From positions 249,312 through 313,311 of the forward strand of contig NZ_WXEW01000003.1 of the NCBI RefSeq assembly GCF_009901565.1: a stretch of 64,000 nucleotides of DNA, read 5' to 3'. Both the position numbers and the translations under genes were made by a program. The stretch is from Herbidospora solisilvae. Lineage in GTDB: Bacteria > Actinomycetota > Actinomycetes > Streptosporangiales > Streptosporangiaceae. This document shows, in pieces, positions 25,698 to 34,312 of the stretch; positions within the stretch are counted from its first letter, which is position 1; each line of letters starts with the position of its first letter. A model generated the notes under the pieces. The model had not been told where the DNA came from. It was given only the letters and a program-made list of their open reading frames with translations, and searched no databases.

Positions 25698-26048
25698 TCA
25701 CGGAAGCTGGTTGTAGCCGGTGTAGTAGTTGCCGACCTGCTCCCGGTAGGCCGGGTCCTTGTAGGTGTCCTGGTCGAACTCCGGCGCGTTCTTGATCTCT
25801 TCCTTCGTCCGGGCGAGGAAGACCTTGCGCTGCTGGGGGTCGATCTCGGTGATCGTGCTCGCGGGCATGATGACCTTCTTGCCGAAGATCCAGAAGCCCG
25901 TGTCGACGACGATGTAGGCGTCGCCGACGGCGTCGCTCTGCTCGTCGACCTCGCCGATCTTGCCGTCGACGGCCTCGACGTCGAACCCGATCACGCTCAC
26001 CCCGGCGCCGGAGACGACGCCTTCCTGGTAGCTCCACGGCTCGTACAT
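25698..26048 (-). CDS. PRC-barrel domain protein
   Basis: A 116-residue protein. The PRC-barrel pattern spans VIGFDVEAVDGKIGEVDE and AYIVVDTGFWIFGKKVIMPA to STITEIDPQQRKVFLART, followed by a helical tail KEEIKNAPEFDQDTY ending in YYTGYNQLP. PRC-barrels bind RNA or partner proteins; actinobacterial stand-alone members are stress-associated. It has the best sigma-B-type promoter of the cluster. Confidence 0.85.
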   Translation of the reverse strand: MYEPWSYQEGVVSGAGVSVIGFDVEAVDGKIGEVDEQSDAVGDAYIVVDTGFWIFGKKVIMPASTITEIDPQQRKVFLARTKEEIKNAPEFDQDTYKDPAYREQVGNYYTGYNQLP

Positions 26049-26084
26049 GTAAGCCCCTTTCGCTGGTTGCTGCCAAGAGGGCCG

Positions 26085-26108
26085 CTACCCGTCGCGCGAG
26101 GGCCAAAC
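26085..26108 (-). promoter_or_regulatory. Sigma-B-type promoter of the PRC-barrel gene
   Basis: On the minus strand GTTT (26108-26105), exactly 14 nt, then GGGTAG (26090-26085), followed by about 36 nt to the ATG at 26048. A textbook sigma-B/SigF-type pair. Confidence 0.75.
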
Positions 26109-26148
26109 GTGCCGCGAACCGATCGATCTTCGATTCCGTTTCAGGGGC

Positions 26149-26628
26149 ATGTGGCGTCGTCTTCTTCTCGTCCTCGCGCTGGCCGCGGGGACGCTCGTCT
26201 TCTCGTCCGTGCCCGCCTACGCCTGCAAGTGCGCCCTCACGCCGGTGAAGGAGCGGGTGCAGAACTCCGCGGTCGTCTTCACCGGGGTGGCCACCGGGTT
26301 CAAGGCCGCCGGGTCGCCCGTCCGGCAGCACGTCTACACGTTCCGGGCCGATCATGCGTACAAGGGAAAGCCGAAGGCGACCGTGAAGGTGGCCACCAAC
26401 ACCGAGAGCGCCGCGTGCGGGGTGAAGTTCGCGCGCGGCGCCCGGTATCTGGTCTTCGCCTACAAGTCCGACGGCCGTCTCGTGACCGGGAGTTGCTCCG
26501 GGAACACCCGGGTCGCCAAGGGGACCGGGCCGTTGAAGGCCGCCGATCTGCCCACGGGTGTCGACCCGGCCACGATCAAGCAGCTGGGGAAGGCCAAGCC
26601 GGTCCGTCAACCCCCGCAGGCGGCGTAG
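26149..26628 (+). CDS. Secreted Cys-rich protein, TIMP/NTR-like
   Basis: A 159-residue protein with a signal peptide (WRRLLLVLALAAGTLVF, cleavage after AYA). The mature protein starts CKCALTPVKE, the Cys-x-Cys start typical of tissue-inhibitor-of-metalloproteinase/netrin-like domains, and continues SAVVFTGVATGFKA, TFRADHAYKGKPKATVKVAT, CGVKFARGARYLVFAY and LVTGSCSGNTR. Four Cys likely form two disulfides. The bacterial homologues have no proven inhibitor function. Its 3' end overlaps the convergent gene by 22 nt. Confidence 0.7.
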   Translation: MWRRLLLVLALAAGTLVFSSVPAYACKCALTPVKERVQNSAVVFTGVATGFKAAGSPVRQHVYTFRADHAYKGKPKATVKVATNTESAACGVKFARGARYLVFAYKSDGRLVTGSCSGNTRVAKGTGPLKAADLPTGVDPATIKQLGKAKPVRQPPQAA

Positions 26629-27548
26629 GTGAAGGTGTCCTTGAGGATGTCGTAGCGGTCGCGGACCGTGGTGACGCCGGTCTTCGTGTCGTGCTCGAAG
26701 ACCGTCATGCGGTTCGGGACCTTCGGCAGGTTCTGCGACACGTGGAGGGTGACCTGCGCGGGGCCGGTCCAGTCGAGCATCTCGACGGTGCCGCCCTTGG
26801 GCAGCTTGATCGGGTTGCTCCGCTCCACCTGGGCGGTCTCCAGGTCCGAGACGACGAGCTTGTCGCCGGACACGAGGGTGGCGACGGTCCGGGCGTCGGC
26901 GTGGAGGGCGTTGGGGCCCCAGCCGTTCACGTCGTCGGCCGGGCGGCCCTGGCGCAGCAGGCGGCCCGACCGGTCGTAGACGCGGAAGACCTCGTCGGTC
27001 GCGCTGGTCAGGATCTCCTTGCCGTCGCCGCTGAAGCCGATGAACTCGCGCTTGGTGGGCAGCAGGCCGAGCCGCTTGCCCTTCTTGGTGTCGAAGATCA
27101 TCGTCCGCCGGTCGGTGACGGCCAGGCTGGCGCCGTCGTCGGACAGGCGGAACCACACGTTGTACTGCACGACGTTCTTGGGCAGCGTGCCGACGGGTAG
27201 CAGGGTGACCCCGCCGCCCAGCGTCCGGACGGCGATCCGGCCGTCCTTGCGGAAGTAGGCGATCTTCTGCCCGTTCCCGCTGATCGCCACCGGAGCGGCG
27301 GCGAAGCCGACCGGCCTGCCTTTGCCGTCGAGCGCTTCGAGCTGGGCGTCCTTGAGCTGGATGATCTGGCCGTGGTGCGTCACCAGCCGCCAGTTCCCGC
27401 ACAACACGGTCGCCTTCTTGACCTTGCACGCCTTGGCCGACGCGTAGCGGATGCTGTCGCCGTGGTGCGGCGCGGCCTGCGCGGCGACCGGCACGGCCAC
27501 GATGGCGACGACCGTCGCCGCCAGCGCGACCAGAACCCCGATCTTCAT
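26607..27548 (-). CDS. Secreted WD40/beta-propeller-like protein
   Basis: A 313-residue protein from the ATG at 27548, with AGGGGG upstream and a signal peptide (KIGVLVALAATVVAIVAVPV). The body is a run of propeller-like strands: PVAISGNGQKIAYFRKDGR, VWFRLSDDGASLAVTDRRT, EFIGFSGDGKEILTSATDE and VYDRSGRLLRQG. No catalytic motif is visible. Such proteins are common exported propellers of unknown ligand in actinobacteria. The tail ends TFTYAACGG and lies antisense to the end of the TIMP-like gene. Confidence 0.7.
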   Translation of the reverse strand: MKIGVLVALAATVVAIVAVPVAAQAAPHHGDSIRYASAKACKVKKATVLCGNWRLVTHHGQIIQLKDAQLEALDGKGRPVGFAAAPVAISGNGQKIAYFRKDGRIAVRTLGGGVTLLPVGTLPKNVVQYNVWFRLSDDGASLAVTDRRTMIFDTKKGKRLGLLPTKREFIGFSGDGKEILTSATDEVFRVYDRSGRLLRQGRPADDVNGWGPNALHADARTVATLVSGDKLVVSDLETAQVERSNPIKLPKGGTVEMLDWTGPAQVTLHVSQNLPKVPNRMTVFEHDTKTGVTTVRDRYDILKDTFTYAACGG

Positions 27549-27636
27549 CTTTACCCCCTGGTTGTGTTCCCCGTCACATCCTTGGATGCGGGCAGAGGGT
27601 GGCGGGTTGGTCACAGATCGGAAACGATGGCGCGGC

Positions 27637-28092
27637 TCACTTGTGGGTGACCTCGATGCGGTCGAGGAGGGTGGCGGAGATCTCCGCGAGCGCGGTGACC
27701 TGCTCGGGAGTGAGGGTGTCCATGACGTAGCGCTTGACCGCCGCGTCGTAGTGCTTCCTGGCCTCGCAGGCCAGTTCGCGTCCGCGTGCGGTGAGGCGGA
27801 CGGCCGAGCCGCGGCTGTCCTCCTCGCAGGCCTCCCGGGTGATCAGGCCGCGCTGCTCCATGCGGCGGAGCTGGTGGGACAGGCGGCTCTTCTCCCACTC
27901 CAGGCCGCAGCGCAGCGCCAGCGAGCGCACCGACTCGTCAGGGCGTTCGTTCACGGCGACCAGGACGTCGAAGTCGGCCTCGGACAGGCCGGTGGCGGCG
28001 GCGAGCTCGCGGCCGAGGACGCCGCTGAGCCGGACGCGCATGCGCTGGTAGCTGGCCCAGGCGAGGGCCTGGGGGTCGGTGAGATCGGCCAT
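27637..28092 (-). CDS. MarR-family transcriptional repressor
   Basis: A 151-residue regulator from the ATG at 28092. It has the MarR winged helix-turn-helix: LSEADFDVLVAVNE, VRSLALRCGLEWEKSRLSHQ (recognition helix), LRRMEQRGLITREACEEDSR and the wing SAVRLTARGREL. It is divergent from an oxidoreductase operon across a 70-bp gap with two palindromes that should be its operators. The likely signal is a phenolic or flavin-enzyme substrate; this is inferred from the family. Confidence 0.9.
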   Translation of the reverse strand: MADLTDPQALAWASYQRMRVRLSGVLGRELAAATGLSEADFDVLVAVNERPDESVRSLALRCGLEWEKSRLSHQLRRMEQRGLITREACEEDSRGSAVRLTARGRELACEARKHYDAAVKRYVMDTLTPEQVTALAEISATLLDRIEVTHK

Positions 28093-28105
28093 GAACCCCA
28101 GATTA

Positions 28106-28119
28106 GTTGATGCATCAAC
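28106..28119. promoter_or_regulatory. MarR operator 1
   Basis: Perfect 14-bp palindrome GTTGATGCATCAAC, 13 bp upstream of the MarR start codon. Its size and symmetry suit a MarR dimer. Confidence 0.8.
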
Positions 28120-28133
28120 CTTGACGTATATTG

Positions 28134-28147
28134 GTTGACGTATCAAC
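28134..28147. promoter_or_regulatory. MarR operator 2
   Basis: GTTGACGTATCAAC, a near-perfect copy of operator 1 centred 28 bp away and 15 bp before the fusion oxidoreductase start. Two copies suggest coordinated repression of both directions. Confidence 0.75.
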
Positions 28148-28162
28148 CTAAGGGAGTCCCCC

Positions 28163-30229
28163 ATGAACTATGGCCACGCGCTGCGGTTCGGCGCCCTCAC
28201 CGGCCGCACCGAGCTGGTCGAGGAGCTCGGCTACGACCTGGCGATGGTCCCCGAGTGGACCGGGTTGTCCTGGCTGGCCGGGCGGACCGGGCGGATCGGC
28301 CTGGTCGGCCGGCTCGACGTCGCCGAATGGAACGCCGCCGTGCTCGGCCGGTCGGCCGCTGGGCTCGACCTGCTGTCGGGCGGCCGGGTCGCGCTCACGC
28401 TCGGCACCTCGGGCGACGTCGCGGCGCTGGCCGAGGCGATCGAGGTGATCCGGGCGATCTGGGACGCCTCGGCGCCCCGGCTCACCTATGACGGCGTCCA
28501 CCACCGGCTCGCCGGCGCGGAGCCGGGGCCCGAACCGGCGCACGCCGTGCCCATCTGGGTCACCGGCGACGATCCCGCCGTACTTGAGCTGGCCGGACGG
28601 CAGGCGGACGGGTGGGTCGGCGTCCATGATCCCGAGCGGCCCGAATGCCCGCGTACCGCGAACAAGCTGATCGACGAGGCCGCCATGGCGGCCGGGCGGG
28701 ACCCGCGCGAGATCCGGCGTGTCCTCGTCGTCACGGGCGACGTCCCGGCGGGGGTGCTCGACGACGGGTTCGGCACGATCGTCCTGCGCAGCGACGACGA
28801 GGCGGTGCTCACGCGGTTCGCCCGCGAGACGATCCCCGCCCTGCGGGCCGCCGCCCCCGGCGGGCTCTCCGACCGGCCGGTCCGGCCCGCCGCCGCGCTC
28901 GCCAAGCGCCGCGGGGGCATCGACTACGACGGTGTGCCCGAGTCGCTGGCCGCCACGGCCGTGGAGCCGGGCGACCGGAACTACGGGCGGTTCCGGTCGA
29001 ACTACCTGCGGGGCGGCTCTCCCGGGCTGCTGCTGTTCCCGCGCGACCCTTCCGAGGTCGCCGAGGCGCTGGCCTTCGCCCGCCGCCACCCCGCTCTGCC
29101 GCTGGGCGTGCGCAGCGGCGGCCACGGCGTCAGCGGCCGGTCGACCAACGACGGCGGGATCGTCATCGACCTGCGGCACCTCGACGCCGTCGAGGTGCTC
29201 GACGTGGGCACCCGCCGGGTGAAGATCGGTCCGGGCGCCCGCTGGAACAAGGTCGCCGCCGCCCTGCGCCCCCACGGGTGGGCGCTCGGTTCCGGCGACT
29301 ACGGCGGCGTCGGGGTCGGCGGGCTGGCCACGGCGGGCGGCATCGGCTACCTGTCGCGCAAGCACGGGCTCACCATCGACCACCTGCGGGCGGTCGAGAT
29401 CGTGCTGGCCGACGGGTCGGTGGTCAGGGCCGACGAGCACGAGAACGCCGAGCTTTTCTGGGGTGTACGCGGCGCCGGCGCCAACTTCGGGATCGTCACC
29501 TCCTTCGAGTTCGAGGTCTCGGAGGTCACCGACGTCGGCTGGGCCCAGCTCGTCATGGACGCCGCCGACCAGGCCGGCTTCCTGCGGCGATTCGGCGAGG
29601 TGGCCTCGACGGCCCCGCGTGACACCACGGCCTTCCTGATCATGGGACCGCCCCGGCGCGGCCGGCCGGCCGTCGCGCAGATCATGGCCATGGTCGACTC
29701 GGCCGATCCCGAGGTCATCGTCGAGCGGCTCCAGCCGTTCGCGGGCATCTCCGCGCTCTACCAGCAGCAGGTCGTCGTCGCGGCGTACGCCGACGTGATG
29801 GACAACGCTCACGGCGGCGACCACCAGGGGCAGGGCGAGCCGGTGGCCCGGTCGGCGTTCGTCCGCGAGATCACCCCGGCCTTCGCGGCGGCGGCGGCGA
29901 AGATGCTGGCCAGCGGGGTCGTGTACTTCTTCCAGATCCGCACCGTCGGCGGCGCGGTCGCCGACGTCCCGGCCGACGCCACGGCCTACGCCCACCGCGA
30001 CGCCGGTTTCCAGGTCACCGCGATGGGGATCGACGACAAGCGGATGGACGCGCTCTGGGAGGCGAGCCGCGAGCACTTCGACGGCCTCTACCTCAGCTTC
30101 GAGACCGGCCTCGGCAAGGTCGCCGACGCGTTCCCGCCGAAGACCCTCGACCGGCTGCGGGCGCTGAAGCGCCGCTACGACCCGGACAACGTCTTCCGCG
30201 ACAACTTCAACATCAGGGATGAGAAATGA
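28163..30229 (+). CDS. Fusion of luciferase-like (LLM) domain and FAD-linked berberine-bridge-type oxidase
   Basis: A 688-residue protein. Residues 1 to about 215 resemble a shortened LLM/F420-type flavin barrel (GRVALTLGTSGDVAALAEAI, AHAVPIWVTGDDPAVLELAG). Residues about 235-688 are a complete PCMH-type FAD oxidase: LGVRSGGHGVSGRSTNDGG carries the His for covalent FAD, then GVGVGGLATAGGIGYLSRKHG, GVRGAGANFGIVTSFEFE and the C-terminal BBE motif YDPDNVFRDNFNI. The Cys that forms a second FAD link in bicovalent enzymes is absent (GSGDYGGVGVGG). The protein lacks a signal peptide. It overlaps a full-length LLM gene, so the shortened domain may work with that partner. The substrate is unknown; repression by the divergent MarR is likely. 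Confidence 0.85.
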   Translation: MNYGHALRFGALTGRTELVEELGYDLAMVPEWTGLSWLAGRTGRIGLVGRLDVAEWNAAVLGRSAAGLDLLSGGRVALTLGTSGDVAALAEAIEVIRAIWDASAPRLTYDGVHHRLAGAEPGPEPAHAVPIWVTGDDPAVLELAGRQADGWVGVHDPERPECPRTANKLIDEAAMAAGRDPREIRRVLVVTGDVPAGVLDDGFGTIVLRSDDEAVLTRFARETIPALRAAAPGGLSDRPVRPAAALAKRRGGIDYDGVPESLAATAVEPGDRNYGRFRSNYLRGGSPGLLLFPRDPSEVAEALAFARRHPALPLGVRSGGHGVSGRSTNDGGIVIDLRHLDAVEVLDVGTRRVKIGPGARWNKVAAALRPHGWALGSGDYGGVGVGGLATAGGIGYLSRKHGLTIDHLRAVEIVLADGSVVRADEHENAELFWGVRGAGANFGIVTSFEFEVSEVTDVGWAQLVMDAADQAGFLRRFGEVASTAPRDTTAFLIMGPPRRGRPAVAQIMAMVDSADPEVIVERLQPFAGISALYQQQVVVAAYADVMDNAHGGDHQGQGEPVARSAFVREITPAFAAAAAKMLASGVVYFFQIRTVGGAVADVPADATAYAHRDAGFQVTAMGIDDKRMDALWEASREHFDGLYLSFETGLGKVADAFPPKTLDRLRALKRRYDPDNVFRDNFNIRDEK

Positions 30230-31137
30230 GCGACTACGGCCACGACCTGCTGTTCGGCACCTTCGTCAGCCCGGCGATCGAGCCGGTCAGGCACGCCGTC
30301 GACCACGCCAGGGCCGCCGAACGGGCCGGGCTCGACCTGGTCACCTTCCAGGACCACCCCTACCAGCCGCGGTTCCACGACACCTGGACGCTGATGTCCT
30401 ACATCGCGGCGCAGACCGAGCGGATCAGGCTCAGCGGCAACGTCACCAACCTGCCGCTGCGCCAGCCCGCCGTGCTGGCGCGCAGCGTGGCGAGCCTCGA
30501 CCGGCTCACCGGCGGGCGGATCGAGCTGGGCATCGGCGCGGGCGGGTTCTGGGACGCCATCGCGGCCATGGGCGGGCGGCGGCTCACCCCGGCCCAGAGC
30601 ATCGAGGCGCTGGAGGAGGGCATCGGGATCATCCGCCAGATCTGGGCCGCCGACGAACGCGGCGGGGTGCGGTCGGACGGGCCCTACTACCCGGTGAAGG
30701 GCGCGAAGCGCGGCCCCGCCCCGGCTCACGACGTGGGGATCTGGGTGGGGGCGTACAAGCCGAAGATGCTGGCGCTGACCGGCCGGGCCGGCGACGGCTG
30801 GTTGCCGTCGCTGCCCTACCTGCCGGGCGGCCCCGCCGACCTGACCGAGATGAACCGGCACATCGACGAGGCCGCCCTCGCGGCCGGACGCGAGCCGAGC
30901 GCGGTCCGGCGGCTGCTCAACATCACCGGCGAGTTCACCTCGGCGAACCGCGGCCTGTTGCAGGGACCGCCGGAGCAGTGGGTCGAACAACTCGCCGGGC
31001 TGACCGCCGACTACGGCATCAGCGGCTTCCTGCTGATGTCCGACGATCTGGCCAAGACCGAGCTGTTCGCCGAGGAGGTCGCCCCGGCGGTCCGCGAGGT
31101 CGTTCAGAAGTGGCGGCTCGGCGGCGGGCCGAGGTAG
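30226..31137 (+). CDS. LLM-class (luciferase-like) flavin-dependent oxidoreductase
   Basis: A 303-residue TIM-barrel oxidoreductase whose ATG overlaps the previous stop (ATGA). Motifs: HARAAERAGLDLVTFQDHPY, SGNVTNLPLRQPAVLARSVA, GGRIELGIGAGGFWDAI and APAHDVGIWVGAYKPKMLAL, all typical of the F420/FMN-dependent luciferase-like superfamily. The arrangement of residues around GAGGFWDA suits F420 or FMN. Being co-translated with the fusion protein, it may form a complex or supply reduced flavin to it. It converges with the GH115 gene, overlapping by 34 nt. Confidence 0.85.
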   Translation: MSDYGHDLLFGTFVSPAIEPVRHAVDHARAAERAGLDLVTFQDHPYQPRFHDTWTLMSYIAAQTERIRLSGNVTNLPLRQPAVLARSVASLDRLTGGRIELGIGAGGFWDAIAAMGGRRLTPAQSIEALEEGIGIIRQIWAADERGGVRSDGPYYPVKGAKRGPAPAHDVGIWVGAYKPKMLALTGRAGDGWLPSLPYLPGGPADLTEMNRHIDEAALAAGREPSAVRRLLNITGEFTSANRGLLQGPPEQWVEQLAGLTADYGISGFLLMSDDLAKTELFAEEVAPAVREVVQKWRLGGGPR

Positions 31138-34094
31138 CTGGTCAGCAGTCCGCCGGTGTCCACGACGATCTTCTGGACGACGACCGTCGGGTCGACCATC
31201 CAGAACTTGAGCGTGTGGGCGCCGGGTTTCGTGATGGTGTGCGTGGTGACGGTCCGGTTGACGTTGTCGGAGGTGTTGCGCTCCCACTGCTTGTTCATCC
31301 GGGTGTCGTCGGAGCCCGTGGCCGCGATGACGTCGACGACCTGGGGCGCGGCGTCGTCGATGGAGACGGCGTACTTGAGGCCCTCGGTCGGGAGCACGTT
31401 GTTGCGCGGCGACAGGTAGGCCCAGACCTTGACCGGACCGGTCGTGAACAGGTGCAGGTCGTACGCCAGATGGGGGCTGTTCCCTCCGGGGGTCTGGCGG
31501 GGCGCGGTCACCGGCCACGGGGTGAGGCCGTCGCCGGTGCGGCCGATGCCGGGGATCGTCTTCCACGAGCCCACCGTCTTGGACGGGCGGGCGGCTTCGA
31601 GGGAGACGTACCCGCCGGCCTCGACGAAGCCCTTCACCGGGCCCGACGGGTTCTTCACCACGGCCCGCACCACGGAGGTCGAGCCGTTCGGGCCGGTGAC
31701 CGTGATGGGCACCTCGGTCGTGCCGCGCGGGGCGCGCGACCAGTCGACCTTCAGCGTGCTGCGGACCTGCTTGTCGAGCCGGCCCTTGGAGGGTTCGGCG
31801 CGCAACCACGGCACCGATGGCCTGATCTGGTAGTCGAACGGCACGGTGCCCTTGTTGTAGACCTCGATGTGCTGGTCGGGCGCGCTCTGGTAGGGGCTGA
31901 ACTCCGGCAGCGTCGCGGGCTCCACGCCCATCTCGGCGACGGCCGGGACGGTGATGCGCCGGAGCGCGGGGTAGAAGGCGTCGGGCAGCGCGACGTGGTT
32001 GAGCTCGGGCTGCTGCCAGGGGGCGTTGGGGCCGTAGCGTTCGACGTCGCCGTAGCCGATCTTGGGCTGGAGCTGCCAGTTCTTCCACTTCCCGCCGGCG
32101 AGGCCGGTGTTGTAGTGGTCGGACATGGCCTGGTCGTCGGCGAAGCGGGCCTCGGCGACGTCGGCCAGGTCGTTGGTGGCGGCCCGGCCCTGGGCGGCGT
32201 AGCGGATGTTGGTGAACTGGGCCAGGCGGAGCGCGTAGAGGTTCGCGGTCGCCTTCACCTGGTAGAGGACGAGCTGGAAGTAGGCGTCCTGGGCGTTCTG
32301 CGGCAGCCTCCTCGCGACCTTCTCGGCGCGTGCCGACAACGCGGCCCACTCGGCCGTCACCCGTTCGGCCTCCCGGTAGTTGGTCAGGCTGTAGGGGCTG
32401 GCCTGGTCGTCGTAGACCACCGCGGAGGAGTCGGTCGACAGGTCCTTGGTGGGATCGAGGCTGATCAGCCGGTTGAGCAGTTCCGGCTTGCGGCGCGACT
32501 GGAGGGCCGCGTAGTCGTGCAGCACCTCGGCGATCTCATGGGCCTGGCCGGCGCCGAAGTTCTGGGCGGCGTAGCCGCGCTCCCAGTCCGAGATCCTCTC
32601 CAGCGGGATGGGCTTCCAGGCGTAGTCGAGGAAGAACTGCGTCGGCAGCTCCTCGTTCTTGAAGTCGCCAACGTTCACCACCCAGAGCCGGTCGACTCCG
32701 TAGGTGTACGACAGGTTGAGCTGCTCCCAGATGTTCGGCAGCTGGTTGGTGTCGACCCACTTGTAGTTCCGGCCGCCGCCCACGTAGTCGAAGTGGTAGT
32801 AGAGCCCGTAACCGCCGGCCCGGGGCGGCGCGCTCCGGTCGGGCAGCTTGCGCATGTTGCCCCAGTTGTCGTCGGTGAAGACGACCGTCACGTCGTCGGG
32901 CACCCGCATCCCGCGGTCCCAGTAGCGCTGGACCTCCTTGTAGAGCGTCCACACCTGCGGCACGTCGGTCATGCCCTCGGCGGCCAGCAGCTCGCGCTGC
33001 GTGCCGACGATGTCGGTCATCAGGTCGATGCCGTCGCCGTCGGGCAGGCTGACGTCGCCGTTGCCGCGCATGCCGAGGGTGACCACACCCTCGAAGTCCT
33101 CGTTCTTCATCCGCTGGATGCCGTCGCGCCAGTACTGCGTGATGGCCTCGCGGTTGCGGCGGAAGCTCCAGTCGCCGTTGCCGCCGTAGGGGTCGCTCGT
33201 GCCCGCCACGGCGTGCCGGTTCCACTCCTCGATGCCGCGCATCATCGGCGCCTCGTGGGAGGTGCCCATGACGATCCCGTACGCCTTCGCCGTCGCGTGG
33301 TTGGCCGGGTCGTCCTCGGCGAACGCGCGTCCCCAGACGGCGGGCCACAGGTAGTTGGCCTTCAGCCGGAGCATGGTCTCGAAGACCTTGGCGTAGAGGT
33401 GCCGGTTGAACCCGCCCGGGTAGCCCGGGGCCAGGCCCGGCCCGAAGAACTCCGGCCCCCAGGTGCCGAGCGCCGGGTTCTCGTCGTTGATGAAGATCCC
33501 CCGGTACTTGACCGCCGGGGTGCCCTGGGTGTGCCGCCCCGGCTCGACGTAGAGGGCGTTCCTCTTCTGTACGGGCACGTCGTCCCACCAGTACCAGGGC
33601 GAGACGCCGATCTCCTTCGAGACGTCGTACACCCCGAAGATGGTGCCGCGCTGGTCGCTGCCCACGATCACGAAGGCGCTCCGCAGCCCGGGCAGCGGGT
33701 CGCGCACGACCTGCTCGATCGTGGTCTCCCACTTGCCCCGGATGCCCGACACGTCGAGCTTGCCCCGCGCGACCAACTGGTCGATCAGCGGGCTGCGCCC
33801 GAGCGTGCCGACGATGACGACCTCACCCCGGGCGGGCGTCTCGGTCGAGACGACCGGCTTGACGCCGGTGACCTTCTCGACGTCGGTCTGGAGGTCGCCG
33901 ACGGCCCGGGTCACCCCCGGGAAGTCGGCCTGGCTGACGTGGATCGCCGCCGCCCTGCCGTCGGCGACCAGCGGAAACCGGCCGTGGCCGGGAGTGCTCT
34001 TGATGTACGAGCCCGACGAGACGTCGTGGGCCTGCGCGGGCGCCACCAGCGTCGTGAAGACGAGGGTGGCGGCCAGCACTGTTCGTAAGAGCAT
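31104..34094 (-). CDS. Secreted GH115 xylan alpha-glucuronidase
   Basis: A 996-residue protein with a signal peptide (LLRTVLAATLVFTTLVAPAQA). The GH115 fold is evident: an N-terminal alpha/beta domain (about 60-190, VIVGSDQRGTIFGVYDVSKE), the barrel with SPWYWWDDVP, RGIFINDENPALGTW, KANYLWPAVWG, GIVMGTSHEAPMMR and VTLGMRGNGD, a helical part with VNVGDFKNEELPTQFFLDYAW, and a C-terminal beta-domain to residue 990. GH115 enzymes remove 4-O-methyl-glucuronic acid from xylan side chains and act outside the cell here. It stands alone, with a palindrome in its upstream region. Confidence 0.9.
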   Translation of the reverse strand: MLLRTVLAATLVFTTLVAPAQAHDVSSGSYIKSTPGHGRFPLVADGRAAAIHVSQADFPGVTRAVGDLQTDVEKVTGVKPVVSTETPARGEVVIVGTLGRSPLIDQLVARGKLDVSGIRGKWETTIEQVVRDPLPGLRSAFVIVGSDQRGTIFGVYDVSKEIGVSPWYWWDDVPVQKRNALYVEPGRHTQGTPAVKYRGIFINDENPALGTWGPEFFGPGLAPGYPGGFNRHLYAKVFETMLRLKANYLWPAVWGRAFAEDDPANHATAKAYGIVMGTSHEAPMMRGIEEWNRHAVAGTSDPYGGNGDWSFRRNREAITQYWRDGIQRMKNEDFEGVVTLGMRGNGDVSLPDGDGIDLMTDIVGTQRELLAAEGMTDVPQVWTLYKEVQRYWDRGMRVPDDVTVVFTDDNWGNMRKLPDRSAPPRAGGYGLYYHFDYVGGGRNYKWVDTNQLPNIWEQLNLSYTYGVDRLWVVNVGDFKNEELPTQFFLDYAWKPIPLERISDWERGYAAQNFGAGQAHEIAEVLHDYAALQSRRKPELLNRLISLDPTKDLSTDSSAVVYDDQASPYSLTNYREAERVTAEWAALSARAEKVARRLPQNAQDAYFQLVLYQVKATANLYALRLAQFTNIRYAAQGRAATNDLADVAEARFADDQAMSDHYNTGLAGGKWKNWQLQPKIGYGDVERYGPNAPWQQPELNHVALPDAFYPALRRITVPAVAEMGVEPATLPEFSPYQSAPDQHIEVYNKGTVPFDYQIRPSVPWLRAEPSKGRLDKQVRSTLKVDWSRAPRGTTEVPITVTGPNGSTSVVRAVVKNPSGPVKGFVEAGGYVSLEAARPSKTVGSWKTIPGIGRTGDGLTPWPVTAPRQTPGGNSPHLAYDLHLFTTGPVKVWAYLSPRNNVLPTEGLKYAVSIDDAAPQVVDVIAATGSDDTRMNKQWERNTSDNVNRTVTTHTITKPGAHTLKFWMVDPTVVVQKIVVDTGGLLTSYLGPPPSRHF

Positions 34095-34138
34095 GGGGGT
34101 GGCTCCTTCGCTCCTTCGACAACTTTCGCCGTGGGCTG

Positions 34139-34147
34139 GAAACTTTC
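34139..34147. promoter_or_regulatory. GAAACTTTC palindrome upstream of GH115 gene
   Basis: A perfect 9-bp palindrome about 45 bp before the GH115 start, with a second AACTTTC half-motif at 34121-34127. Elements of the GAAAnTTTC type are known upstream of xylan-degradation genes in streptomycetes, so a xylan-responsive repressor is plausible. Confidence 0.45.
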
Positions 34148-34312
34148 TATCAGCGGGCTGACAACGTCAACCACGGTCAGCAAAGGCCGAGGTAAGGAAT
34201 GTACGGTTCATCGGGCCGCTGGCCGCCCGTTCCGCCGCCCTAGTGGTGCTCGTCGCGGCGGCGGTGCGGTTGCTCCCATAGAGGGACCGTTCCAAACAAT
34301 GGAGTCCCTGAC

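Noticed and set aside
30219-34088. A 1289-codon open frame on the plus strand
   Set aside because: It runs antisense over the GH115 gene and shows the Val/Gly/Arg-rich repetitive composition of a GC-rich shadow; no domain is visible.
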